21,278 nucleotides of DNA from Agrocybe praecox (Eukaryota > Basidiomycota > Agaricomycetes > Agaricales > Agrocybaceae): contig CAXHKQ010000215.1 in assembly GCA_964017145.1 (NCBI GenBank), positions 1 through 21,278 on the forward strand. The letters run 5' to 3'. The notes beneath the pieces are model-generated. The model was not told the DNA's origin and searched no databases. It was given only the letters and a program-made list of their open reading frames with translations. The first letter of the stretch is position 1; every line of letters begins with the position of its first letter. The position numbers were made by a program, and so were the translations under genes. This document shows positions 1 to 10,594 of this stretch, piece after piece.

Positions 1-1989
1 AAAAGAGCAGAGTAAAAAACACCGATCACTCTGCCCGTGTGTGAGCAGACACGTAAATGTTGGCTTGACAGTTATCACTCTTTCAGTGAAGTTGAGCGCT
101 GATCTCGTTCTAGTAAAAACTGCATGTTTGAGTGAAGCTGTCCTGTTGTTACTGGTTCCTATCAACAGTGAATCACCAGTAAAAGCCTTGTATTTCAAAT
201 ACAGCCGCCCAACACTCCTTAATGGGGTAGAATGGATGTAGATGGTGATGACGGATTCTGACGAGTTTTCGAATTAGGTCACGTAGAGATAGTGCGAAAT
301 AATGCTTGGGGTTTGGCACCTACGGTCTGCTACGATTACGAGTGGATCAATGATTTGTTGGAGTGTTTTGGTTCGACGATACGATAAATTCATGACTACG
401 ATTTGAAAAGTCATGCAGCGATTACGATTACGAGAGATTGAACTTTGTGCTCGACCACATGTTCGGGCATCCGAAGTTGAAGTGTTTTGTTTGTTTCTAC
501 GGCTACGATCCAGCGCGATAGCTCTACGATTGTAAGTGTTTTAACCCGCTCAACGAATGATAATGAGAAGGGGAATTCGTGCCATAGTTTTTTCACACTC
601 TCTACGATTAGGATCGATCAAAAATTGGCATGATGAAGAGGGGGTTTCACACTTCACGTACTATGTGGTAGTACGATACGAGCGCCTCGTGCGTGCTGAG
701 AGTATCGTACGCGCGCAACACGCGCCCACATTCGATAAGATATCAGCATTCAGCTGACACTTGAGTCGGAGCGCAGAATTTCGCACACACGTGTGACCAG
801 CAATATATTTATGTGCGGTTTAACCATCACCCATCACGACTGTCTGGCGTGTTCTGTGTGCTACTAATCTAGTAACTCGGGTTGATTGATTACGGCGAGC
901 GCCGGCATCTTGTGACAAATATGAAGTATAAGTATGGATGAGTAATTATTATTAATAATAATAAACACTCGAGCTTATAGTCGCTCGCCATATGATAAGT
1001 TCTAGAGTCATTCTAACAGTTTACTGAGTTGTTCGATTGGAGGGACAATTAATATCGGAAGGTTCGTATACAACCCAACCTCATGAATTTGAAACACACA
1101 CGAAACTTTTGCTCATTCAACATCAACTTATTGATGACGACAAAATCGTTGAAGAAAAGTCTGACCCAAGCGCGACCAGAGAAGACCAATTTGTCGAACG
1201 AATAGCCATGAAGGTAATTTGTTCACATTTATCACAATGAGAAGGATTTGTACACAATCGTATCGAATATGACGCGATAATGATGAAAAGAGCTCGAAAA
1301 ACCACACAGACATACCAAACCATTAGAAAAAGCCTTACAAAAATGTACACTGCAATACAAATCGAAACCAACGCGGCGCGTTTTGCCCCACGGAAATCGG
1401 CGCGATTTGCCCCACAGGTCAATTTGCTAGTCTTCAACGCCTGGTTCGGAGAAAAACTAACGTTTTTTTAATCTGATTTCATATTCATGTTCAGCACACT
1501 CGAATTACTATGAAAACAGTTACATTCAATTCCATGAAGAATAAGTCGTCAATAGTCGATATTTTCTAACACCGAAATATTTACGGTTCGTCGACAAAAA
1601 CAAACTTTGTATTATAAACAACAAACCATACTCGCAATTGTTTTGGGCTCACAAGTGACGTTTCTTCCTTGCCACCAGATCCATCGATGGTAAAAATGTC
1701 AAGTCTCTAGCGATAACGGTCTAGATGGTATTTGAATTTGAACATTTCGCGAGTGGCGCGAATTGCCCCACCCTCCCCTACTCAATGGAAAGATAATACC
1801 ATTTTACACACATCCATTTCATTGAATAACATGTGCAAAAATGTCCTCCATGGTCACGTTTGACAAATTCTTCGTATATGAACCGAGAGGTCTTTTTAGG
1901 ATGAACTCAGCCACACTCGAGATTTTTCTTCAAATATATTTTTCAATATTATAAAAGAATATTAATTGAACTAAACTGCATCATTATAT
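1..1989. other. Non-coding stretch with a TACGATT cluster and a repeated 17-mer
   Basis: No gene is visible. Bases 331-610 hold five exact copies of TACGATT. A 17-base motif GGCGCGNNTTGCCCCAC occurs at 1375-1391, 1399-1415 and 1755-1771. A [24 protein letters not shown] AT tract lies near 942-962. The short open frame at 1037-1240 does not resemble a known protein. The stretch from 1490 to 1985 is AT-rich and otherwise featureless. Confidence 0.5.
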
Positions 1990-2055
1990 TTCGTGTGTGA
2001 CTCTTAAATTTCCTTCAATATACGTTCTGAAGGAATATTAACAGTCACATACAAA
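1990..2055. other. Imperfect 28-bp stem hairpin with 10-base loop
   Basis: Arm 1990-2017 pairs with 2028-2055 around the loop 2018-2027. I count 24 of 28 positions paired, including one G-U, with mismatches at four places. The size and small internal mismatches resemble a short microRNA precursor. A decayed MITE would look similar. No known microRNA was recognised, and transcription is not shown. Confidence 0.35.
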
Positions 2056-2099
2056 CGCACAATGTCGTGTATGTTTCAAACTAATGAGCTAGTCTAGTG

Positions 2100-3560
2100 G
2101 TATAATTTCAAAAAGATTTCGATCCATGAAACTTTGTTTGGACTTCGGTTGGCCTATCGTGACCCTTTCGGCCTGGCCAGAGACACATTACACCATGCAA
2201 CATGCAACAAATTCGCCGGCGCGCACTCGAGCACATCACGCGTCTCTCGCCGCTCGCGCGCTCCGAACGATTTCGTCACGCATCATTATACAATTTCGGG
2301 GTTCAACCGGCGCGACGTGTGCTCGAGCACGACGACGACGACTCGGGCGCACCTAGAAGGTGTGCGCGCGTGATTAGCCAAGCACAACACACACATACAC
2401 ACTCACATATTCGGCAGTCTCCATAGTATCTCTGCACTCGAACGCTGGCGCGCACGCGCGCGTGTTGTATGCCATATATTCGGTGTTCGGAAATATCGAC
2501 AATAATAATAACAACACAAGCGTCTCGAGATTATCATGCGACTGCGTTTCCGATCCAACGCGACGCGCGCGTCTTTGGCTGTAATTTCTTTGCTTTGACG
2601 CGCGAGCGGGCGCGCAACTCGAATTAAATCGCCCATTTGCGCACGCGTTCGCATTTGCATACGTCGAAATCATACGGCTGGCGAAATGACGGTTATTTCG
2701 AATGTGTCTTGTGACTGTGACTGACTGACTACGTCGAGATTTTTTTTCTCCGTGTCGTTTGATCTGCGATGGGCACGTCCGTTTTAAGTGTGATTACTTG
2801 TTTGTGTGCTGAGGGGAGTGAGAGAGACGTGCGCGATTATTTTTCAACATCTTGTATAATATACCTGACACTATGATAACAACTATCAACCAGAGACATT
2901 CGCGCTAGCGCACCCACACGAACATTCCGCAACGACCCAATCATTCAATCATCATGTAATCACTCCAGAATTGACGAGGAATGTCTGAGGTTTTCCCGTG
3001 TAGATACAAATGCTATTACATAGTAAGTATTTGACGAGCGATAAATTTAGACTGGTCTATTTATAGCATCGGTATGTTTACAACAAAACAACAATCGACC
3101 GCACGTTCCTCGCTCATATATATAGTGATAATGATAAGCCACGGCGATCAAGTGCGGCCAGCCGCCGCCGCCGCCACTCGTCGTCACAGTGCTTAGGTTC
3201 TGCGTTATTTAGATTGTGCCGGCTGTCGCGACGAAGACTCGCGAAATTGTGTTGATTTTTTTCGTTACGCAAACGGTGATGATCTCAGCGCTGGTGGGGA
3301 CAGTTGGCATCATCTTATCGCCGCACATGTGGCAGTGACAGATTCTGAACTTAAAACATCGTGCGAGAGTGTAGTAGAAATGCGAGGGAGGGGGTTCGCG
3401 AATGCTGTCATCGATAAAACTGTTCGCAACCGCAGCCGAGATAACGTTTCGCCACACCGCGCGTAGATCCGTGAGTGGGTTCAACTTGGTCTGACATTCG
3501 TTGTTTCGTTATCGCCGCGAAAGGAGGATTTCTGTTGGAAGCCACTAGGTGTATTTGTGG
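2100..3560. other. CpG-rich unique block
   Basis: This block is rich in CG dinucleotides and in alternating purine-pyrimidine runs such as 2449-2466. It contains an octamer-type ATTTGCAT at 2653-2660, a GCC run at 3161-3175 and a TATATATA at 3117-3124. The open frames here are short, overlap on several strands and are compositionally biased, so none is called. It could hold regulatory sequence, but nothing in it proves this. Confidence 0.4.
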
Positions 3561-3572
3561 TTGATTGTTGTA

Positions 3573-3907
3573 GAGTAGATGCACCTTCAAAAGGAATCGG
3601 TACATTTTCAAATAGACTGAAAATATAGAAGGAATAGTGGAATAGTGATGATGCCCTTTGGAACCTAAAAGAGGCAATTTCTTGATCTATTTTTTAGATA
3701 ACAACACAGCATAACAAGTCTTAAATAAATAAAGACCAATAGTTATCAGCTTAATTTGTAGGGAAACACGATTATAGATTTTTTTTATTGCTTCACAACA
3801 ACAAAAAATTCTACAAATGTAAAGAATAATAATGAAACATGCCTTCGGTTTTCCACCACCTCAACGGATGTTGTACGAATAGTGTCTGATTAAAGGGGCA
3901 TCTACTC
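3573..3907. mobile_element. MITE family A, copy 1 (TA target duplication)
   Basis: The left end reads GAGTAGATGCACCTTC and the right end, reverse-complemented, reads GAGTAGATGCCCCTTT. Both are flanked by TA (3571-3572 and 3908-3909). The 335-bp interior is AT-rich and has no coding capacity. The termini match those of the elements at 14113 and 17657. A TA duplication suggests mobilisation by a Tc1/mariner-type transposase, which is inferred from family knowledge. This copy is shorter and more diverged than the other two. Confidence 0.7.
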
Positions 3908-3909
3908 TA

Positions 3910-4984
3910 CTACAGTATTTTAAACACTACACAACACATGGCAGCGGAAATGACGATCACAACGAATATAAAATGGTGTGTTTTATTAGTATGCACAGGC
4001 AGCAGAAGCAGCAGCGTCTAGTAGTATATTAGCTTGTTGTGAGCGAGCGCAAAGGCGAAACCGAAAGATACACATCGATGATCCATTCGCGCCGCCGCCG
4101 CCGCTGCCGCCATCGCCGTGTACATTCGCGCGTCACGAAATCCGATTAATCGCACACAGACACTCCACACACATGCATCGCCGTCACACATTATACCGAC
4201 CGACACGAAAGTAATTAAGTTCCATGCGTCGTCGCCGCTGCGTCAGCGTCGTCTTGCTAATCATCTGAGCGAAACGATCGCCAATCGTTGGTTGGGCGCG
4301 CGATCGCGAGAATGCAAACACGGGGTTTTGCATATACTAGGATCATACCTTTGAGACTGCAAAATGTTGGCAAGAATCAAAAGCTCGCACCTGGCGATAG
4401 GTATGAAGTCAGAGTTTCGCTATTCGCTTCATATAAGTTTCAGCATTACTTGGCCAATTTTAAGATCACTGGCCCAAGGTGCTTTAAATCAAGCGATTGA
4501 TTCGATGAAAGTCTGAGCAAATTTGGGCACAAATTGCAGTACATTTCCCCTACGAATCGCGATCGTACTAGAACTTCTACTATTTTCATTCGTTAAGTAA
4601 ATGAATAGGAATATTCGTGTGATGAAACTTACTTTTAATGCAATGAGGCTGTTTGTGAGTACGTTATATGAACATTTCGCATGTCTCACTTTCCTTTGAT
4701 TAATTGAATTCCTATTTTTCAGTTGAAATTCTTTGAAATCCTAACGTGGATCATTGAACATTGAACATTTCAGAATTGAATTATATTATTTTTCAAATAA
4801 GGTCAGTCACAGGCAGACGATATTCGCATAACGCAGTTTTCAGACACCAAACATGATATCTTTTATTAGCGAATTGAAGGCTCTTTATTTGGATATAGGA
4901 AAATGAATATTCTTCCGAGAAGTCCAATCCATCGAAAAATGTTTTTGAATATTTTCGACATCTACAACGATCTATAGCTTACTT
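3910..4984. other. Mixed non-coding stretch between two MITEs
   Basis: Bases 4018-4320 are CpG-rich with a GCC run (4091-4103). Bases 4500-4984 are AT-rich. A small duplication ATTGAACATTGAACATT lies near 4753-4769. No gene, RNA gene or clear repeat family was recognised. Confidence 0.4.
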
Positions 4985-4985
4985 A

Positions 4986-5611
4986 CAAGGGGCGGTCACG
5001 CACGTGTTTTTACTAATCACAGTGGCCTTATAAATGGTGATTCTAGAGGCAAAATAAAGATACCCGTCTATAAAGACTCTTGCCAATGCGCCCTGTGGTC
5101 GATGATATGAGCATTTGAAGATTGAGTTCTTGTATGGAAGATTCAAAATACGACATCTTCAACTGACTACAACTTTTCAAAGAAAGCCTTCATGTCAAAA
5201 CTGTATAGTAATATATTTTCATAGCCCAACTTGTATCTACAATTCTGCATCAACAGAATTTGGATTAATATGGCATCATGTGTCCGATGATATGGGTCAT
5301 TGACGTTACAGAATAATATAACGATTGTCACTGATCGAAAATCTGTTGATGCAGAATTGTAGATACACGTTGGCAAGTTGGGCAATGAACAAATTGTACC
5401 ACAGTTTTGACATGAGGGCTCTCTCTGGAAATGTGTTGCCAGTGGAAGTTGTCATATTTTATATCTCCCATATAATAACTAACTGCTCGTATCTTCGGCC
5501 ACAGGGCGCATTGGCAAGAGTCTTTTTAGACGTGTATCTTTATTTTGCTCATAGAATCACCAGCTAGACGCTCACTCTGATCCGTAACGACACGTGCGTG
5601 ACCTCCCCTTG
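4986..5611. mobile_element. Fold-back element with ~270-bp inverted arms (TTA target duplication)
   Basis: The ends are CAAGGGGCGGTCACGCACGT on the left and the complement of CAAGGGGAGGTCACGCACGT on the right. They are flanked by TTA at 4983-4985 and 5612-5614. Complementarity continues far inward: the arms run about 4986-5256 and 5343-5611, with gaps, around an ~86-base spacer. Shared inner landmarks include AGACTCTTGCCAATGCGCCC, CATGTCAAAACTGT and TATCTACAATTCTGCATCAA. No transposase is encoded. TTA duplications are typical of PIF/Harbinger-type elements, so a non-autonomous relative is a guess. Confidence 0.85.
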
Positions 5612-5614
5612 TTA

Positions 5615-6440
5615 GAATAGTTTGCAATCTCATACGAACGATCCTAGTAAACTCGTAATTCGTAATAGACTCAAGTTAGAAACACGGGCCATCGGTTTCG
5701 GTATATTGCGTTCGACTCTGTATCGCGCCCCTCATCCGCCTCACCATCGCATTAATTGCACGCTCACGCACGTGCGCAATTATCGGTCCGCATGCGTGAA
5801 CCACTCGAGAGATCAGCATAGCGCGCACATAAACACGAAAGACGCACGCAGTATACATAACGCACTCTGGTTTACATAAAGTTGTTGTGTGTGTGTTCGC
5901 GATTATACATGCGCCGCTGCAGCAGCGCTCGGCTCGGCACCAATTGCCGCCGTTGCCGACCGTTGTGGGCGGAGCGACGCTGCGCACACACACTCACCGA
6001 TATTTATTGCATATGCGCTATGCTCTGGCGGAATCGACGCAAACACGCAACACACAACCGCAGCCGGTGCCGTTGCAGCGGCAAATGAACTGTGAAAGAG
6101 ATGAGCATACATTAGCTGGACGCGCGCGCGAGTGTTCGCGTCTGCGAGAGCACCTGTGTGCGTAAGCGGGCACCTTGCGCGCTCAGCTCAGCACTCAGCA
6201 CGTAACGTACTCTCCATTTGAATCGCGTGTCGAATACTCTCGCGCTCGTCGTTCTTTATCGGCCGCAACGAGTAACGTAAACACGCGCGATGGGATTTTC
6301 CCAACGTCACGCAATTATAATACGCACGCATAGTACACAGTCTTACTCACTCACGGGCCGGAAAACATCGGACGGTAATGTTCCATGTAGAACACAGAAG
6401 GGTACTGATAACATCGCACGTGTCGAGGAACAAAAACAAG
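5615..6440. other. CpG-rich unique block
   Basis: Dense in CG and CA/TG dinucleotides, with no recognisable transposon ends. Overlapping short frames on both strands (for example 5676-5993 on the minus strand and 5887-6165 on the plus) are rich in Arg, His, Cys and Thr. They look compositional and are not called. No promoter or RNA gene was identified. Confidence 0.4.
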
Positions 6441-6459
6441 TTTGCCGGTGGAATATTGG

Positions 6460-7635
6460 GCTGATATGACGGTTGGCAGATTGGGCGAATATATGAATGA
6501 ATCATCGAGCAATTTCGTCCATGTCACCGCATTCAACTGATTTGTTGGCCCCTCAATAATACGTGCCCTTGAAACTTGGAATTGGCAAAAACCCCAGGCC
6601 CAATTTTGGCATAATAAACGCCACATCGAGCACTGTATCTGATTGCGCGACAATTTGAATCATCGAACAATTTGACCAAGTCACCATTTAACTGATTTGT
6701 TGGCCCTCACATAGCCCCTCAAAATCCAATGCCATAAACACTTTTACGGGGCAAAACCCCCGACCGAAATTGACATAACAAACGCCACATCAAACTCTGT
6801 ATCAGGGGTTTCATCTCTGTTCGTAGCGTGAGTAAAGTTTTATGATAACGTTGCGATACTCATGCGCACACTCGACTTGATTTGACGGACCTGAAATGGC
6901 CCCTCAAAAACTCTAAAAACACGTGCCTAGACACTTGTAGCTTGCAAAAGCCCCTGAACGAATTTGGTATAATAAAAACAACTTCAACAACTGTATCTGT
7001 TCACGCAAATATTTGAATGAATCATCGACCATTTTTGTCAGGCCATTCGATTTCATTCAAAGGGGCCAAACACATATACATATAATGTGCCCTAAACACT
7101 TTGTAGTTATCTAAAGTCACCTCTTGAATATGGTCACGACATCAAACTCTGTATCTATATCGATATCGGTCCAAAGCAGGAGAGAAGTTTTGATAACGTT
7201 GCGATATTCGTGCACACATTTGACAGGTCGATCGTGCGATTTGCAAGAAGAAAAACAATGCACCACCTGATTTACGCAGACATTCACTATACGCCGGATG
7301 TCGACTTCCAAGGCTCAAATATGGCATTTCAAATGTGATAGATTACGCAAATATCTGAATGAATCATCTGATATGACGGACCTGAAATGGCCCCTCAAAA
7401 ACCGTGGAAAAACACGTGCCCTGGACACTTGTAGCTGGCAAAACCCACGCCCGGAATTTGGCATAACAAACACACAACGCAGCTCTGTTTTTATCGGTCA
7501 GTCCATCTGTCTGGGAAGCGTGAGTGAAGTTTTATGATAACGTTGCGCGATACTCGTGCGCCCACTTGACACAACGATCGTGTCGCGATTAGCGAGAAAA
7601 ATACTTTACAAGCTGGTGCTGTACGCATTTAATCA
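6460..7635. repeat. Degenerate tandem array of ~170-bp units
   Basis: A set of landmarks recurs through this stretch. CTGTATC or a variant occurs at 6633, 6797, 6991, 7149 and 7485. GAATGAATCATC occurs at 6495, 7015 and 7357. GATAACGTTGCG occurs at 6844, 7192 and 7536. A block with GGACCTGAAATGGCCCCTCA occurs near 6887 and 7378. Spacings are multiples of about 160-190 bp, and the GATAACG landmark repeats every 344-348 bp, suggesting a two-unit higher-order repeat. Copies differ by many substitutions and indels. No protein is encoded. Confidence 0.7.
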
Positions 7636-8065
7636 GGTGGACAATTCAATTTGCACGATTGTTTGTCGCCATTACCATTCAGGTTCGGGGTTCATTGTTT
7701 CGGTTCACGAGCTGTTATGCTTTTGAGTTGGACGACACGATTTTGTAGGTAAACGAAAGCATACCTACGGCTATGCTATGCGGCGGGTGTGTGTAGGCCA
7801 GAGGGAGCAGCGATGAAGTGTATGTGAGGAGATTGAGATTTTCCCACCGTTGCGATTCTCCCACAATCCAGTTCCATAAAATATGCTATTTTATATATGC
7901 CGCCGACACGAGCGGCAGCCACCGCAGCAGCACCAGCAGCATAACATGACGTTGTCGGCAACGCCATGAGGTTCATTTCTTTTTACACAACCACTCTGTG
8001 TTGTTATTATTATTTTATTATAATTATGCACAGCACCGCAGCGATGGTAATGCAATTATGCTCAC

Positions 8066-8090
8066 GTGTGTGTGTGTGTGTGTGTGTGTG
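8066..8090. repeat. (GT)n microsatellite
   Basis: An uninterrupted 25-base GT run preceded by CTCAC. Confidence 0.97.
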
Positions 8091-8388
8091 GCTGCACGCG
8101 ATGTCCCGTTAAGACGCGCGGTGTTCTTTATAATGACAAACTGTTGCCGTTTTTATGACTGAAGTGACCGTATGCGAATTCGCATGTCAGTTTGGAATGT
8201 TGTTAAAAACACGCACAGAGCCCAAGGATCGCAGCATATTTATGCGATGGTCAACTACCGAGAATAAACCTATGAAATGCAACGTTTGCAATCGCAGTGT
8301 GTGTTTGTTGGTTTGTGCAACGACAGAGATATCTGATTTCCCCACCGCTGCGAAACGACCGCCGCCCGAGTCATGCCCACATTTATGG

Positions 8389-8408
8389 ACACACACACAC
8401 ACACACAC
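8389..8408. repeat. (AC)10 microsatellite
   Basis: Ten uninterrupted AC units. The run lies inside an unsupported open frame, where it would encode alternating Thr-His. Confidence 0.97.
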
Positions 8409-9777
8409 CCATGCTCACATGTGGGGAAAATGCGAATGCGAAAAGCGTTTGCTCGCACGGCCGCTACGGTTAGGATTTATTCGAATAATTAGCAATAAAT
8501 TAGATATGTTGATAAATGCGCACAAGTGCGTCGTCGTCGTCGTTGGCGAATACGGTAGTAATGCGGTGCTCGTATATGGATTTTATGCGCCGTGAGCCTT
8601 CGGCTTTTGTGCAAATGATCGTTCGCGATGTATGTATGTTTGTATAGTATCGCAGCTATATACACAGCCTGCACATGCACGCCAGATATGCGCGTATAGC
8701 CCCATATAATTATCGCAAACCATATACTACTACTCTGACAGTAGATATATTAATTTCAATCGTACACGAATGCGAAATCCAACAAACATACACACACATG
8801 CTGGAGGCATAGTCGCGCGGGTGTGTGCAACAGAAATGTTGTATGCAAAGTTGCGATCACATGTCAGAAACGCTTGCGCGGTTCCTGCGTACATTCACTC
8901 AAAATGCTGTACAGCAGGCTGGAATGGATCGGATAATTATACTCGGTGTGCGATCTAATATGCAAACAAGATGCAAATAATGCGAACATGCGGTACATAA
9001 GGACAACGTGTAAATCGTACATTATGTAGTATACGGTACATTACATACTACACTCGTCTAGATGAGGGGAAATGTGCCATTTGCACGGTTGAGGGATACC
9101 TTTAGAAATTCATCGTACATCTCATCCTGTGTGTGTGTGCGTACATTGCCATTAAATTTAATATTTAATGTTTGCTGCGTGCTCGTACTGCACGTGGTCG
9201 AAATCGTCAAATTTTCGGGGCCAACGATGATCGACAGAGCGCAAGCGCGTAGGTGGAATATCAATAACGCATGCGCGTGCTGGTCTAGCAGCACAGCACT
9301 GCGCGCCTCCCCAACATGATTGACATTATTGGGTGTTCGATCATACATCAAATTAGCATCGACAGCACCGAATACAGAAAAAATGCTGAATCCATCAACC
9401 ATAAACATGCGGTCGGTATGCACGAAGCGTGCTGTGGTTTTCAAGGTGCGCACTGCGCACGTTGCGCTGCGATTATTGTGTACACGATTTATTCAAATGA
9501 TGCTGACGGCGACGGCACATACGTTTGTATGTTGTATGTGTGCCGTACCGGAAGAGGCGACAACGCATCATTGCGCGAGCGTGCGCGCGCCCGCCGAATG
9601 CATCATGCGTGTGATTGGCATCGTGCGACGACCGCAACATGTTTTGTGTGTACAATATGTCAACTCACTGCTGCGTCGCGCGTCACACACCCAGTGATCG
9701 CACGCATGCACGCATCACGATGACTGCGGTAGCAGTGGCGCAGCCAGGGGGTATTTTCGGGTGTTTACTCAGCCCAG

Positions 9778-10055
9778 TCGTCTGAGTGGTGCAGGTGATA
9801 GAGTGCTTGCCTCACGAGCGGGAGGTTCTGGGTTCGAATCTCGGGAGTGAGAAAAAGTTTTTAGGTTTTTCTCCACACGATGATCCACAGGAAGGATGTT
9901 AAATGTTGCCTAGGGTTACTCTTTAGAGCGATGTGCTAACCACATGTCATCTTTCAAACCCGAAACCGGTTACGAAGCCCTGCGACTCTTCAAATACAAG
10001 TGGAGTATACAAGGGAGGTCAAGACCTACGGGTTGTAGTACCAAACAATTATATT
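9778..10055 (+). mobile_element. tRNA-derived SINE, copy 1
   Basis: The head resembles a tRNA, with an A-box-like TGGTGCAGGTGATAGAGTGC and a B box GGTTCGAATCT. An anticodon-loop-like CTCACGA lies between them. A tRNA-unrelated body follows, sharing long stretches with the copy at 11879 (for example GAAGGATGTTAAAT, TTGCCTAGGGTT and GTGCTAACCACATG). The insertion is flanked by a 14-bp direct repeat TTTACTCAGCCCAG at 9764-9777 and 10056-10069. That is typical of LINE-assisted retrotransposition. It makes no protein; RNA polymerase III transcription is inferred from the A and B boxes. Confidence 0.9.
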
Positions 10056-10451
10056 TTTACTCAGCCCAGAGCCTGCAAAATGCAATGCAATGTACTGAAA
10101 CTAGATTAAACAGTTGCTTTAATTTAACAGGCCATCCGGGCCTGTCTTTCTGTCTAATAATATTGTTCTAATATACGGAACAACGATTATGGACGTGTTA
10201 AAAAAAATACATATGCAAATAAACTGCTAAATTGAACAACGCATCAAGATTATATCGTCTTTTGATCAATGTATTGATCCTAGAATACGGACGGACAAAG
10301 AGAACACATTCTCGGCCCTTAGAAATGCAATTTCTACATTTCGAAAGGAATCTTGAGAACGGTCTCAAGATGATTTGTAATGGTTATTGTGAGTGTTTCC
10401 CGTTGTGCCTTCACATGTGCAATGAGCACGTTCCCAATGGCACATAATGTT

Positions 10452-10465
10452 CATTGTTCATTGTT
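10452..10465 (+). promoter_or_regulatory. Tandem pair of SOX-consensus sites
   Basis: CATTGTT is repeated head to tail with no spacer. CATTGTT (AACAATG on the other strand) is the established core recognition sequence of SOX HMG boxes. The pair lies inside the hAT-like element and within the presumed intron of a SOX gene. Binding is inferred only from the sequence. Confidence 0.35.
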
Positions 10466-10594
10466 GGTTGGTGGATTGCACTATAATTCATATTGAAAAT
10501 ACGATGGAAAGTATAGTGCTTGATTCATGCTTAGAAGCCAGAAACCATTCACCTCCCAGCCAAACATCCTGGCCACTACGCCACTGACTGGTAG

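Larger units (their letters stand above)
7640..9720. other. CpG- and CA/GT-rich unique block
   Basis: Contains GT and AC microsatellites, a SOX-type CATTGTT (7693-7699), an octamer ATGCAAAT (8971-8978) and several ATG-rich but compositionally biased open frames. The longest, 8155-8595 (+), encodes 146 residues with a run of His-Thr made by the AC repeat and no recognisable domain. A frame at 9058-9453 (-) overlaps others on the opposite strand. None is called as a gene. The TTTATG/ATAAA-rich stretch 7980-8160 might bind homeodomain factors, but this is speculation. Confidence 0.4.
9733..10586. mobile_element. hAT-like non-autonomous element interrupted by a SINE
   Basis: The left end is CAGTGGCGCAGCCAGG. 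The right end, reverse-complemented, is CAGTGGCGTAGTGGCCAGG, which differs by one substitution and a 3-base insertion. CAGNGGCG-type termini are characteristic of hAT elements, which make 8-bp target duplications. The flanks here are TGCGGTAG and ACTGGTAG, sharing only the last five bases, so the duplication is degenerate or uncertain. Without the SINE the element would be about 560 bp. No transposase is seen. Confidence 0.5.

Noticed and set aside
1037..1240. Acidic 67-residue open frame as a possible small gene
   Set aside because: Its ATG-less or ambiguous start, its short length and an unrecognised sequence overlapped by a longer antisense frame leave no support.
3117..3150. TATATATA followed ~30 bases later by TCAAGT as a core promoter
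   Set aside because: Initiator match is weak, simple TA runs are common in this DNA, and no downstream exon is evident.
8155..8595. 146-codon open frame with ATG start and several Cys
   Set aside because: No recognisable domain, a Thr-His run made by an AC microsatellite, and an antisense frame of similar quality overlapping it. Best explained by chance in CpG/CA-rich DNA.
9778..9855. A tRNA gene
   Set aside because: A and B boxes are present, but the anticodon stem has weak pairs, the acceptor stem does not close, and the sequence continues into a SINE body with a target duplication.
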